From Anaerolineales bacterium (GTDB lineage: Bacteria > Chloroflexota > Anaerolineae > Aggregatilineales > UBA2796): 64,000 nucleotides of DNA. Position 1 is the first letter of the stretch, and each line of letters starts with the position of its first letter. The position numbers were made by a program, and so were the translations under genes. The notes beneath the pieces were generated by a model. It had not been told where the DNA came from, made no database searches, and saw only the letters and a program-made list of their open reading frames with translations. Shown in pieces: positions 24,323-32,680 of the stretch. The DNA is taken from the NCBI GenBank assembly GCA_015075625.1, contig JABTTZ010000003.1, positions 496,001-560,000 of the forward strand, written 5' to 3'.

Positions 24323-24613
24323 ATGCCCTTACAAAAATTGACCGACCAGGATATTCAGAGCTATCTTGCCCAAACGGAAGGATGGGCGCTTGATCCACAG
24401 ACGGGGGAGATCACCCGCACCTACACCTTTAAGGATTTCACTTTAGCCCTCGCCTTTGTCGGCTTGGTGGGCTACCTTGCCGAAAAAGCCGGACACCACC
24501 CCGATATGCTGATCACCTATAACAAGGTGAAACTCGCGTTGGTGACACACGATGCGGGCGGTCTGACGGAAAAAGATTTTGCCCTTGCGCGGCAGGTCAA
24601 CGGGCTGGTCTAA
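24323..24613 (+). CDS. Pterin-4-alpha-carbinolamine dehydratase
   Basis: Small cytosolic enzyme (96 residues) that dehydrates 4a-hydroxytetrahydrobiopterin after aromatic amino acid hydroxylation, or acts in other pterin recycling. Signature: 'EKAGHHPDMLITYNKVKLAL' with the catalytic His pair and 'THDAGGLTEKDFALARQVN'. A GGAGGTGA site lies just before the ATG. No phenylalanine hydroxylase is in the window; kynU at 61.3 kb is the only other aromatic amino acid gene. Confidence 0.93.
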   Translation: MPLQKLTDQDIQSYLAQTEGWALDPQTGEITRTYTFKDFTLALAFVGLVGYLAEKAGHHPDMLITYNKVKLALVTHDAGGLTEKDFALARQVNGLV

Positions 24614-24639
24614 GGGATTTTACGTCCGGCGGGGGTGGG

Positions 24640-25884
24640 TCAGCGCTCCAGACGGTAGAGCATTTCCCCCGCCTTTGGCACAACGAGAATCCCATCTTCT
24701 TCGCGTCCCCTCAGCGCCGCCAGATCAACCGATTCAGGATTACGATAGCCCAGATTGTGGGCGGCGCAGCGCTCTGCCGAAATTCCCGTCGCCAGCGTGA
24801 CGCGGATGCGCGGCTGTTCGCCCGCCGCCGGATCATAGGTACCGATCCCGCGCAGATGCGTGCTGTGTGCTAAGACGCCGCCCGGATAGCCCTTGAAACG
24901 TTCCCACTGTTTGACGAAGTAATCGCGGACGTGGTAGCCAATTTCTGCCAAAAGCCGCCCATGGGTGTAGCTGAATTCGGTGATGTGCGGGGCATAGATC
25001 ACCACCTCGCCCCCCTCGGCAACGATGGGTTCAACCTTGTACATCCCCTTTGCCGCCGTCCAAATGTCATCGTACATCGTAGGCATGACGGAGATCACCT
25101 GCTGGAAGGGACGCGGCACATAGCGAACGTGGATATCTGCCGAGAGTGCCGCCGCTTGCGCCCACGCCTCATCCATCGTCCCGCCAAAAAGCCCGACGAG
25201 ATCGTTTCCCCCGGGCTGGACGACCATAGCCAAACAGGTTTTGGGCGTTGGGATGAAGGCTGCGGCGCGGTTGATCAAGGCACGGACGGGCGTGATCCCC
25301 ACCGTCCCGATGATTGCATAGCTGGTGATTAGCGCACCAAGCCAATGGGAGAGGTTGATCACCTCTGCCCCACCAACGCCGGGAAAAAAATACTTGTTCC
25401 CGCCGGAAAAACCAGCGACTTCGTGGGGAAATACTGCCCCGCAAACGAGAAGATGATCGTATTCAGTAACCAGCCGATTCACCCGCACCTCAACCGTCTC
25501 GGTCAAGAGACCGCCGCTGAGCGCGGCGATCTCGCTGGAGGGGATTGTCCCTAGATGGGCAAAGGTTTCAACATACATCCAATCGTGGTTGAGAACACGT
25601 ACATTGGCATAATCCCCCTCGCCCGGGATCGCCCCCACCAAGCGGCTGATCTGTTCGGGCGTCAGCGGTTGGTGTGTGCCGAGGGCAATCAGATAGTCAA
25701 GAGCGGCGACACGGGGCAGAAGTGCCGCGCTGATCAGCCTAAACAAGAGAGGAATATCGCCGCTGCGTGTCCCATCGGGAATCAGGACGAGGATGCGCCG
25801 CCCATCAAGGGGAAGCGGGTCAAGCGTGGCATGGACGATGGCGTTTATCTGGTCGGCGGTCAGGGTGGCATACATGGGTGTCAA
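24640..25884 (-). CDS. LarA-family nickel-pincer racemase-like protein
   Basis: Homologue of nickel-dependent lactate racemase. The residues that hold the Ni-pincer nucleotide are visible in context: 'LGTHQPLTPEQ' (His), 'FPHEVAGFSGGNKYFFPG' (His and the Lys that links the cofactor) and 'NLSHWLG' (His). N-terminal 'ILVLIPDGTRSGDIP' also fits LarA. Length 414. LarA paralogues act on various 2-hydroxyacids, so lactate is not certain. larB, larC and larE for cofactor synthesis are not nearby and must lie elsewhere if the enzyme is active. ATG at 25884, or 25875 in frame. Confidence 0.88.
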   Translation of the reverse strand: MTPMYATLTADQINAIVHATLDPLPLDGRRILVLIPDGTRSGDIPLLFRLISAALLPRVAALDYLIALGTHQPLTPEQISRLVGAIPGEGDYANVRVLNHDWMYVETFAHLGTIPSSEIAALSGGLLTETVEVRVNRLVTEYDHLLVCGAVFPHEVAGFSGGNKYFFPGVGGAEVINLSHWLGALITSYAIIGTVGITPVRALINRAAAFIPTPKTCLAMVVQPGGNDLVGLFGGTMDEAWAQAAALSADIHVRYVPRPFQQVISVMPTMYDDIWTAAKGMYKVEPIVAEGGEVVIYAPHITEFSYTHGRLLAEIGYHVRDYFVKQWERFKGYPGGVLAHSTHLRGIGTYDPAAGEQPRIRVTLATGISAERCAAHNLGYRNPESVDLAALRGREEDGILVVPKAGEMLYRLER

Positions 25885-25970
25885 TTCCCGTGCGCTGTTA
25901 GGTAGGGTCTGATCCTACCATAGGTTTGCCCCACTGCCTGCAAGCCCCTACGCAGATTGCCGCTGCTTGG

Positions 25971-25976
25971 TATAAT
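25971..25976 (+). promoter_or_regulatory. -10 box upstream of the ATP-grasp pair
   Basis: A consensus TATAAT 101 bases before the ATP-grasp ATG. The sequence at 17 bases upstream (CTACGC) is a poor -35, so an activator may be needed. Confidence 0.5.
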
Positions 25977-26076
25977 CGCCCCTGTAGACTATATCCTTAT
26001 CTAAATGTGCGTCATTGTGAATCTAGGTCATTGTGTGCTTGCCTCAAGGTGAATTTTTAGGAAAGGCTTTTTGATT

Positions 26077-27015
26077 ATGGCTACCGAACCGTTGAAAATT
26101 GGGCTTCTGGTTGGGCGTGAATGGTCGTTTCCCCCCGCCTTTATTGACGAAGTGAATCGCCGCAGCGCGGGTGTCACCGCCGAGTTTGTCAAACTGGGCG
26201 GCACACGAATGAACGAACCCGTCCCCTACCGCGTGATTATTGACCGTATCTCTCACGAAGTCCCCTATTACCGCTCTTATCTGAAAAACGCCGCCCTGCA
26301 AGGGGCAAAGGTGATCAACGATCCTTTTATGTGGACAGCGGACGATAAATATTTTGACTCCGGATTAGCAATGAAACTGGGCGTTGCCCACCCCAAAACA
26401 ATGGTGCTGCCGAATAAAGAGTACATTCCGGGCATTGTCCATGAGGAAAGCCTGCGCAACCTGATGTACCCGCTTGATTGGAATTGGATTGTCGATTACG
26501 TGGGGATGCCCTGTGTTCTCAAAGATGCGCACGGCGGCGGCTGGCGGGATGTCTATGTCTGCCATTCGATGGACGAATTGATCTGGCGTTACGATCACGC
26601 TGGCTTGCTGACAATGGTTGTTCAGGAATTCATCGCGTGGGATAACTATGCCCGCTGCATGTGCTTAGGGCAAGAGACGGTTCATGTCATGAAATATGAC
26701 CCCCGCGCCCGCCATTACCACGAACACCACGATTTCGCGCCGGCGCTTTACGAACGCTTGGAGGGCGATTCGCTCAAATTGGTGAAGGCGCTCGGCTACG
26801 ATATGAACACCGTCGAATTCGCCATTAAAGATGGCATTCCCTATGCCATTGACTTCATGAACCCCGCCCCCGATATGGATGTCAATTCGTTGGGACGTGT
26901 CCACTTTGATTGGTGCGTCCAGAATATGGCAGATATGTGCATCCGGCTGGCGAAATCGGATGCCAGCACCGCCTCCCGCTATGAATGGGGGCGGCAGATT
27001 GCGCCGAAAAAATAG
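26077..27015 (+). CDS. ATP-grasp-type ligase (RimK-like fold), unknown substrate
   Basis: 312-residue soluble protein. ATP-grasp features in order: 'YYRSYLKNAALQGAKVINDP' (pre-ATP region), 'MPCVLKDAHGGGWRDVYVC' (Lys and glycine-rich loop over ATP), 'VVQEFIAWDNYARCMCLG' (hinge E and metal region), and 'VEFAIKDGIPYAIDFMNPAPDMD', whose Glu and Asn ligate magnesium. These enzymes join a carboxylate to an amine through an acyl phosphate. ATG at 26077 has AGGAAAGG 10 bases before; an in-frame TTG at 26071 is less likely. It is followed by a second, circularly permuted ATP-grasp gene. I do not know a named member. Confidence 0.78.
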   Translation: MATEPLKIGLLVGREWSFPPAFIDEVNRRSAGVTAEFVKLGGTRMNEPVPYRVIIDRISHEVPYYRSYLKNAALQGAKVINDPFMWTADDKYFDSGLAMKLGVAHPKTMVLPNKEYIPGIVHEESLRNLMYPLDWNWIVDYVGMPCVLKDAHGGGWRDVYVCHSMDELIWRYDHAGLLTMVVQEFIAWDNYARCMCLGQETVHVMKYDPRARHYHEHHDFAPALYERLEGDSLKLVKALGYDMNTVEFAIKDGIPYAIDFMNPAPDMDVNSLGRVHFDWCVQNMADMCIRLAKSDASTASRYEWGRQIAPKK

Positions 27016-27090
27016 AGGCGCACACTGAGCCGCTCATCGTTGGTGAGGGCAGCGGCGTAAGGTGTTCCCGTTCTCTGAATCTGAACGTTG

Positions 27091-27110
27091 CCCGGTGCGT
27101 TCGCGCCGGG
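27091..27110. terminator. GC-rich hairpin between the two ATP-grasp genes
   Basis: 'CCCGGTGCGTTCGCGCCGGG' is an 8-9 base-pair stem (one G-T pair) with a 2-4 base loop. No T run follows on either strand, so it may be an RNA stability element or weak attenuator and not a full terminator. Confidence 0.4.
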
Positions 27111-27153
27111 TCGTGGTAATTCATACACCCCTTCAGCGCATAAAGGAAACCGC

Positions 27154-28500
27154 ATGATCCGAGACGCCATTGCCCTTTATAACGATCTTCTCGATGATCA
27201 CAGCGCGTTGGAGGCACAAGCCTCCCTGAACAGCAAGCTCCAAAAGCGGCGGCTGTTTTTTGGCGCACGCCCCATCTGCACTGTCCTACGCCCTGTTTTT
27301 TATTACCCCGACCAATGGGCATACCTCAAACACGAGACAGAGGTTTTGCTTGGCGCGTTTGGGCGGGCGCATCAGGCGTGCATGGCAGATGCTGCCCTGC
27401 GGGCGGAACTTGATCTTGAACCCTATGAGGAAGAACTCTTTCGCCTAGAGATTGGCTACGAGGCGCCATGGACGACTTCCCGCCTCGATTCCTTCTACGA
27501 TCCCGATGCCAAGCGCCTGCGCTTTGTTGAATACAACGCCGAGACGCCCGCCGGCATGGGTTACTGTGACGAACTCTCCGATGCCTTCCTTGAATTAGAG
27601 GTGTTCCGCCGCTTTGGGCTAACTTACACGATTCGCAGTTTTACAGCGGTGCGCAGCCTGATTGCCACGCTTCTGGACTCGTGGCGGCAATACGGGGGCA
27701 TAGGGCAGCCCCAAGTAGGAATCATCGATTGGTCGGATGTGCCAACGCTCAATGAGCATGAGATTATTCGGGATGCCTTTGCCGAACGGGGCATCAAGGC
27801 ACAGCTTGCCGACCCCCGCAATCTAGAGTACCGTCAGGGGGCGCTCTGGATCGGAGATTTTCGGATCGACCTCATCTATAAGCGCGTCCTGTGCAGCGAG
27901 TTAATCCACCGCATGGGCATGGAAAACCCGATTGTCCATGCCCTGCGCGATAAGGCGGTCATGATGACGAACGCCTTCAGCGCCAAGCTGATGGCGAAGA
28001 AGGCGAGCTTTGCTATTCTCAGCGACGAACGTCACGCCCACCTCTTTACCGAGGCACAGCAAGCGGCAATCGAGGCACATATCCCCTGGACGCGGCGGGT
28101 GACAGACCGCAAAACAGTCTATCAGGGAAAATCGGTTGATCTGCTGACCTTTGCCGCCGAGAATCGGGATCGCTTCGTCCTCAAACCGAACGACGAATAC
28201 GGCGGGAAGGGTGTGATCATTGGGTGGGAAAACAGTGCCGAGGACTGGGCGGCAGCGCTGAATGATGCCTTATTATCCCCCCATGTCGTACAGGAAAAGG
28301 TAGACGCCGCCTACGAGGATTTTCCAACGGTGGTTGATGGAAAGCTGAACATCGCCCCGCGCCTTGTGGACGCCGATCCTTACATCTATCAGGGGCGGAC
28401 GGTGAGCGGCTGCCTGACGCGCCTTTCTTCCGTGACCCTTTTGAATGTCACGGCGGGGGGCGGATCGCTCGCCCCCACCTTTGTCATTGAACGACGCTAG
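27154..28500 (+). CDS. Circularly permuted ATP-grasp / glutathionylspermidine-synthase-like protein
   Basis: 448 residues. The C-terminal half carries the permuted nucleotide-binding parts: 'RDRFVLKPNDEYGGKGVIIG' (glycine loop with Lys) and 'PHVVQEKVD', while 'RFVEYNAETPAGMGYCDEL' in the N-terminal half supplies the magnesium-binding Glu/Asn. This arrangement is that of the CP-ATP-grasp/GSP-synthase group, which forms amide bonds between peptide-like acids and amines. ATG at 27154 is chosen since AAAGGA precedes it by 4 bases. Its neighbour at 26077 is a standard ATP-grasp; the two probably act in sequence on one molecule. Product unknown. Confidence 0.78.
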   Translation: MIRDAIALYNDLLDDHSALEAQASLNSKLQKRRLFFGARPICTVLRPVFYYPDQWAYLKHETEVLLGAFGRAHQACMADAALRAELDLEPYEEELFRLEIGYEAPWTTSRLDSFYDPDAKRLRFVEYNAETPAGMGYCDELSDAFLELEVFRRFGLTYTIRSFTAVRSLIATLLDSWRQYGGIGQPQVGIIDWSDVPTLNEHEIIRDAFAERGIKAQLADPRNLEYRQGALWIGDFRIDLIYKRVLCSELIHRMGMENPIVHALRDKAVMMTNAFSAKLMAKKASFAILSDERHAHLFTEAQQAAIEAHIPWTRRVTDRKTVYQGKSVDLLTFAAENRDRFVLKPNDEYGGKGVIIGWENSAEDWAAALNDALLSPHVVQEKVDAAYEDFPTVVDGKLNIAPRLVDADPYIYQGRTVSGCLTRLSSVTLLNVTAGGGSLAPTFVIERR

Positions 28501-28535
28501 GGACGAGGGGGGAGAGCGTTCCCCCCTCAACACAC

Positions 28536-28766
28536 CCTAAAAGGCGTGTCCGGTAAGGAAAAGAAGGTATCGTCTATGGACAATCCAAGACAACACCAAA
28601 GGGATTGAACAATGGCTATGGATACCGTCTTCACCGAATTATACGTGTAAACGTTATACAGTCGCCCTGATCCCCCTGCCCCTTTCTCCCACAGGGAGAA
28701 GGGGGTGGGGGATAGGGGTTCTTTAGAAATCACTGTGGTCAACCACGAGTTTCCGGACAAGCCCTA
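28536..28766. repeat. MITE-like insertion with TGTCCGG terminal repeats
   Basis: Left end 'AGGCGTGTCCGGTAAGG' and right end (reverse) 'GGGCTTGTCCGGAAAC' match at 10 of 12 core positions and are flanked by TA on both sides. Inside is the C-run/G-run palindrome ending 'GGGGTTCTTTAGAAATCACT', shared with 8880-8945. The right terminal repeat overlaps the stop codon of the minus-strand GNAT gene. No coding potential; this fills the 263-base gap. Confidence 0.65.
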
Positions 28767-29300
28767 AAGCGTTACCGACATGATCAACAGGTCATGGGTG
28801 CGTTCGTCGCGGGTTTTCACCCACTCTTGTAACACCGCCTCCGCCCGAAAACCGATCTGCTCCATCACCTCGCGGGCGCGGCGGTCTTCGCTGGCGACAT
28901 AAGCAACCACCTTATCCAAGCCAAGCGTGCGGGCAAAAACGATCAATTCCTTTGCCAGCGCCGATGCCAACCCCCGCCGCCGATACATGCTGCTGACGAG
29001 GACGCGCAGTTCCGCCAAATGGCGATTCCAAAACAACTGGTTGTAATGAAGGGAGCCATAAGCAGCAATGTTACCCCGCTCTTCGACAAGGATGGTGATC
29101 GTCCGGTCTTTTTCAATATCGTGAATCCACTCATCCACCGCCTCTGGTTGGGTCACATCGCGCCGCATAAAAAGCGTGTCGTTTTCGGGGAGGTGGGAGA
29201 CGAAATTCACGACGCTGTGGCGGTCTTTCGCCGTCATAAGGCGAAGGGTGAACGCCGTCCCATTCAAAGTGACTGTCTTGGGAAAATCATTTTCTGCCAT
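28764..29300 (-). CDS. GNAT-family N-acetyltransferase
   Basis: 178 residues, soluble. Acetyl-CoA loop 'VSSMYRRRGLASALAKELIV' (R-R-R-G-L-A) and the terminal 'AREVMEQIGFRAEAVLQEWV' are GNAT hallmarks; the beginning 'FTLRLMTAKDRHSVVNFVS' is the usual first strand and helix. The substrate is not predictable. The last codons are followed at once by the inverted end of a MITE-like repeat, whose TAG gives the stop, so the original C-terminus may have differed by a few residues. Confidence 0.82.
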   Translation of the reverse strand: MAENDFPKTVTLNGTAFTLRLMTAKDRHSVVNFVSHLPENDTLFMRRDVTQPEAVDEWIHDIEKDRTITILVEERGNIAAYGSLHYNQLFWNRHLAELRVLVSSMYRRRGLASALAKELIVFARTLGLDKVVAYVASEDRRAREVMEQIGFRAEAVLQEWVKTRDERTHDLLIMSVTL

Positions 29301-29352
29301 CGGAACGCAATACCTTTTTTATCTGTGAATGATCGGATTATCGTTTCTACCC

Positions 29353-29378
29353 CCCCTCGACGTTAACCCGCCGAGGGG
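29353..29378. terminator. Hairpin between the HerA-like gene and the GNAT gene
   Basis: 'CCCCTCG' (29353-29359) and 'CGAGGGG' (29372-29378) form a 7-base-pair stem with a 12-base loop just past the stop of the HerA-like gene. There is no U tract on the minus strand; it may be a weak terminator or stabiliser. Confidence 0.4.
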
Positions 29379-29396
29379 AATCTTGTCCCTACTGGA

Positions 29397-32300
29397 CTAT
29401 TGCCCAAAGGCGGCAAGGATGATTCCCTGCCCGCTAATGCCCACATACCACGCCGGAATCCAGCCGATGCCGAATGCTTCTATCGCTATGTCTTTTTTGA
29501 AGGGGCGGACGGCGTATTCCTCCAACTGACCAGCGATCTTCGTCCATTTGTCGTTGATGCCCTTCAACGCCTCGGCAAGCTGGTTTTGCGTCGCCTCAAT
29601 CTCGTCCTCAATGAGCGAGAGTGTGCGCTCTGTTGTGTCCATGCCCACTTGCGCTTGTGTTTTGTAGCGGCGGGCGCGGCTCATCCGGCTGAGCGTGTAA
29701 CTCGTCCGTCCGCGCATCAAACTCATCACCGCCTCGCCGGTGGTGAACAAGTCTTCACGCTTCAATTCATCCAAAACACGCTTGTCGGCGTTCAGTTCCG
29801 CCGCCTTTTTCTGAAGTTTGATCTCCAGCACGGCGAGGAGCTTATCATACTTCGCGGCGGTGGTGTCAATTTCGGCATCGCGTGCCTCACGCGCCTTTTG
29901 CGCCACGCGGTTGGCAAACGAGACACGGTTTTCCGTCGTCATGCTGTACATGTCTAGGGTGCTGTTGTAAAGCAGCTTTAACTGTGCCGTTCGCGCCACA
30001 TAATCGAGCGCCTCAGCACGAAGGGTCGTCATGCGCTTGGGGTCGGTTAAGCCCCCGCCAAGCGACCCATAGGCGGCTTCGCCAACGGCGCTGTAGGCAA
30101 GCTGATCAACGGCTACTGCGGGCGCTTGGTAATCGTTCCAGCGCACCAGCCCGGATGCCTGCACATTCGGGATGTGGAATGCCCAAAATTGTTCCGCCTC
30201 TGCCCCCGACTTTTTATCCAGATAGCGAATTCCCATCTGTGCCAATAAGACAGGTTGGTAGAGCAAGATCGACCCCTCATAACGCCCCATATTCCCCGTC
30301 CGCCGCACCGCCTCTTGGACGGAAATGGTCACGGGCAAAAAGTATTGGGCGATGGAGGACGGCAAGACGGGTGGCGAATTGAAAAATCCATTGGGCAAGG
30401 TCGCTTCCGACGCTGCTGGTGAGGGTGGGGTGTTAGCGGGCGGCGGCATGTTTGGCGGCATAGAGACCGCGCCCATCGGCTGTGTTGCGCTCCCTATTTC
30501 CCCTGCCGGACGTGGCGTTGGGGTGTTGGTTGGCTCTAACCAGAACGGTGTTGCTCCGGTGTTCCCTGTTGGGGCGGGGGTTGTGGGGGGGACGGTGGGC
30601 GGCGCAGTGGGTGGTAGAGAGGCGGGCGCTTCCTCGTTCAGCCGATCCAGAAAATTCTTCTTGGGCGCGGCGGATGGTTTCGACTCGGCAGCCAGACGAT
30701 CCAAGAAATTGCCTGTGGGAGCAGCGTTCGTTGGCGGAACGCTTCCCCCACCTCCCACAGCCGGGGCGGAGTGGGCGTTGTCCTCAGGGAGTTCGGCGGG
30801 CGGTGGCGGCACATCCGAGGGGGCAAGCGTCCCCACCCGCGAGCCACCGCCGCTCATGCTTGGCGAGGGATTCGCCGCTGCCGCAAAAAACGGCGTCCCA
30901 GAGAGCGGCTGCTGCGGGGGGAGGGCGGCGGATTGTCCGACACTGCCCGATGGTTGATATTGATAGCCATCTTGGGGTGGGGTAATTTGCGCTGTATCCA
31001 GCCCCAACATCCGCCGCTGATCTGCCATCAGCGTCCGTATTTGCTGGCGGGTCAGCGGACCGCGAAGGTAGCTCATTGCCCACCGGCTCTGAACAAGGAG
31101 CGACCCCTCCCCGTTATGGACGTTGTGCAGCAAAAAGACACGCGGCGAGAGGTTCGAGAGCAGCTTATCCATCTCTTGTAGATTCAGCGTATTCCCCGCC
31201 GTGCTAACCGCCTCTAAGCCGCTGAGGACGCGCTTTTTATCGTTTTCCGTCTGGAGCTTGCCAATAAACCATGATCCGGCATTGGAGAGGCTTTTGTAAT
31301 CGAGATCGCCCGGGTTTTGGGTTGCCAAGATCAGCCCAATGCCAAAGGCACGCCCTTGTTTCAACAAGCGGAGCAAGGGGTCTTTTGTGGGGGGGTTGCG
31401 CGGGGCGGGCGGTATATGCCCAAAGACCTCATCAAAATAGACAATCGAACGGAGGCTGGTTGTCCCGCTGAGGGTGCGCATCCACGCCAAGACGTTCTCC
31501 GTCAAAAGGGTGATGATGAACGCCCGCTCCGCGTCGTTCAGGTGGGCAAGGTAGAAGATCGAGACCCGCGCTTTGCCCTCTGCGGTGTAAAGCAGCCGCC
31601 GCATATCGAGTGGCTCACCGGTGATCCACGTCTGGAAGGACGGCGAGGCGATGATGTTGTTCAACTCTTGGGCAAGTTTGAAGCGATCTTTTTCCTTGAA
31701 GAAGGTGTTCACATCAAAGACACCGAGGCGGTCAAAGGGCGGGTTTTGCACCTGCATGATGATGTCTTCAAGGGTCAGGTCGCGCCCGTTGCGCCAAGCG
31801 TGTTCAAAGATGTTCGAGATCAGGACGTGTTCTTTATCTTTAACGGGGTTCACATTCTTGCCCACCAACCCCAGCAAGGCGCGTACCAAGCCGCTGATTT
31901 GCTCGCGGTGGAATTCGTCGTTGCCTTCCCACCCATCACGGGGGGCTTGCAGCGAGGCAAGGATGCTGACGGGCAAGCCGGCATCCGACCCAGGGGTATA
32001 GATGCTGAACTGTGCAGCGTTTTTCAGGGCGGCAATCCGCCCAGAGCCAATCCCCCAACTTGCCAAGCCATCTTTCCATGTTTTGGCGACATCGGCGGCA
32101 AACTCGCCCACATCCATGCGGGCGCGTTGAGCATCGCTCTCGTTCACCCAGGGGGCAAAATCTTGCGGGCGCAGTTCGGGGAAGGTGAGCAGCAAATTGG
32201 TAATGTCGCCCTTTGGGTCAATGATCAGGGCGGGGATGTTATCGAGGACGGCTTCTTCCAACAGGGAGATGCACATCCCTGTTTTGCCGCTGCCCGTCAT

Positions 32301-32429
32301 CCCGACGACAACAGCATGAGTCGTTAAATCCCGCGAGTCGTAGTAAACGACTTCATCAAGGAGTTTGTTCGTCGTTTGATCGTAGCGTTTGCCGAGGTAG
32401 AACGTCGTCGGCGCTTCAATAAATGGCAT
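29397..32429 (-). CDS. HerA/FtsK-type ATPase with long linker and coiled-coil C-terminus
   Basis: 1010 residues. The ATPase occupies about residues 1-470: 'AVVVGMTGSGKTGMCISLLE' (Walker A), 'ALIIDPKGDITNLL', 'SIVYFDEVFGHIPPAP' (Walker B) and 'GIGLILATQNPGDLDYKSL' (sensor). This is the DUF87/HerA pattern of helicase-like motors. Then a Pro/Ala/Thr-rich linker (about 490-680) with two repeats around 'NFLDRLAAES' and 'NFLDRLNEEA', and a C-terminal part (about 690-1010) with a beta-rich segment and long charged helices ('RDAEIDTTAAKYDKLLAVLE', 'KKAAELNADKRVLDELKRED'). No NurA or nuclease gene is adjacent, so it is not the usual HerA-NurA pair. Function unknown; a DNA- or protein-translocating motor is likely. 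Confidence 0.85.
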   Translation of the reverse strand: MPFIEAPTTFYLGKRYDQTTNKLLDEVVYYDSRDLTTHAVVVGMTGSGKTGMCISLLEEAVLDNIPALIIDPKGDITNLLLTFPELRPQDFAPWVNESDAQRARMDVGEFAADVAKTWKDGLASWGIGSGRIAALKNAAQFSIYTPGSDAGLPVSILASLQAPRDGWEGNDEFHREQISGLVRALLGLVGKNVNPVKDKEHVLISNIFEHAWRNGRDLTLEDIIMQVQNPPFDRLGVFDVNTFFKEKDRFKLAQELNNIIASPSFQTWITGEPLDMRRLLYTAEGKARVSIFYLAHLNDAERAFIITLLTENVLAWMRTLSGTTSLRSIVYFDEVFGHIPPAPRNPPTKDPLLRLLKQGRAFGIGLILATQNPGDLDYKSLSNAGSWFIGKLQTENDKKRVLSGLEAVSTAGNTLNLQEMDKLLSNLSPRVFLLHNVHNGEGSLLVQSRWAMSYLRGPLTRQQIRTLMADQRRMLGLDTAQITPPQDGYQYQPSGSVGQSAALPPQQPLSGTPFFAAAANPSPSMSGGGSRVGTLAPSDVPPPPAELPEDNAHSAPAVGGGGSVPPTNAAPTGNFLDRLAAESKPSAAPKKNFLDRLNEEAPASLPPTAPPTVPPTTPAPTGNTGATPFWLEPTNTPTPRPAGEIGSATQPMGAVSMPPNMPPPANTPPSPAASEATLPNGFFNSPPVLPSSIAQYFLPVTISVQEAVRRTGNMGRYEGSILLYQPVLLAQMGIRYLDKKSGAEAEQFWAFHIPNVQASGLVRWNDYQAPAVAVDQLAYSAVGEAAYGSLGGGLTDPKRMTTLRAEALDYVARTAQLKLLYNSTLDMYSMTTENRVSFANRVAQKAREARDAEIDTTAAKYDKLLAVLEIKLQKKAAELNADKRVLDELKREDLFTTGEAVMSLMRGRTSYTLSRMSRARRYKTQAQVGMDTTERTLSLIEDEIEATQNQLAEALKGINDKWTKIAGQLEEYAVRPFKKDIAIEAFGIGWIPAWYVGISGQGIILAAFGQ

Positions 32430-32680
32430 GGCTTATTTTGTCCTTCAGGCACGCACGAGGTAGGGAGATCGTACCACGTCTAGAACACTTGCGCCACCAC
32501 GTGTTCCCTCGCTCTTAGCAAACGGCACAGGGAGGCGCCTTTGCAGAGTGCTGCGTTCCATCCCACCACACAAAATTCTTACCACCACATCACACTTTCA
32601 TCACACATTCGGGTGATGATTACGATATAAGCAGCACATAAGCGACATCGCCCGATGAAGGAGTCCACAAGGAGTCCACG

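Noticed and set aside
29397-32429. T7SS motor (EssC/EccC) for the WXG protein
   Set aside because: The ATPase is HerA/DUF87-like with a single P-loop domain and no FHA or membrane segment; the two genes are 6 kb apart and not co-oriented in one operon.
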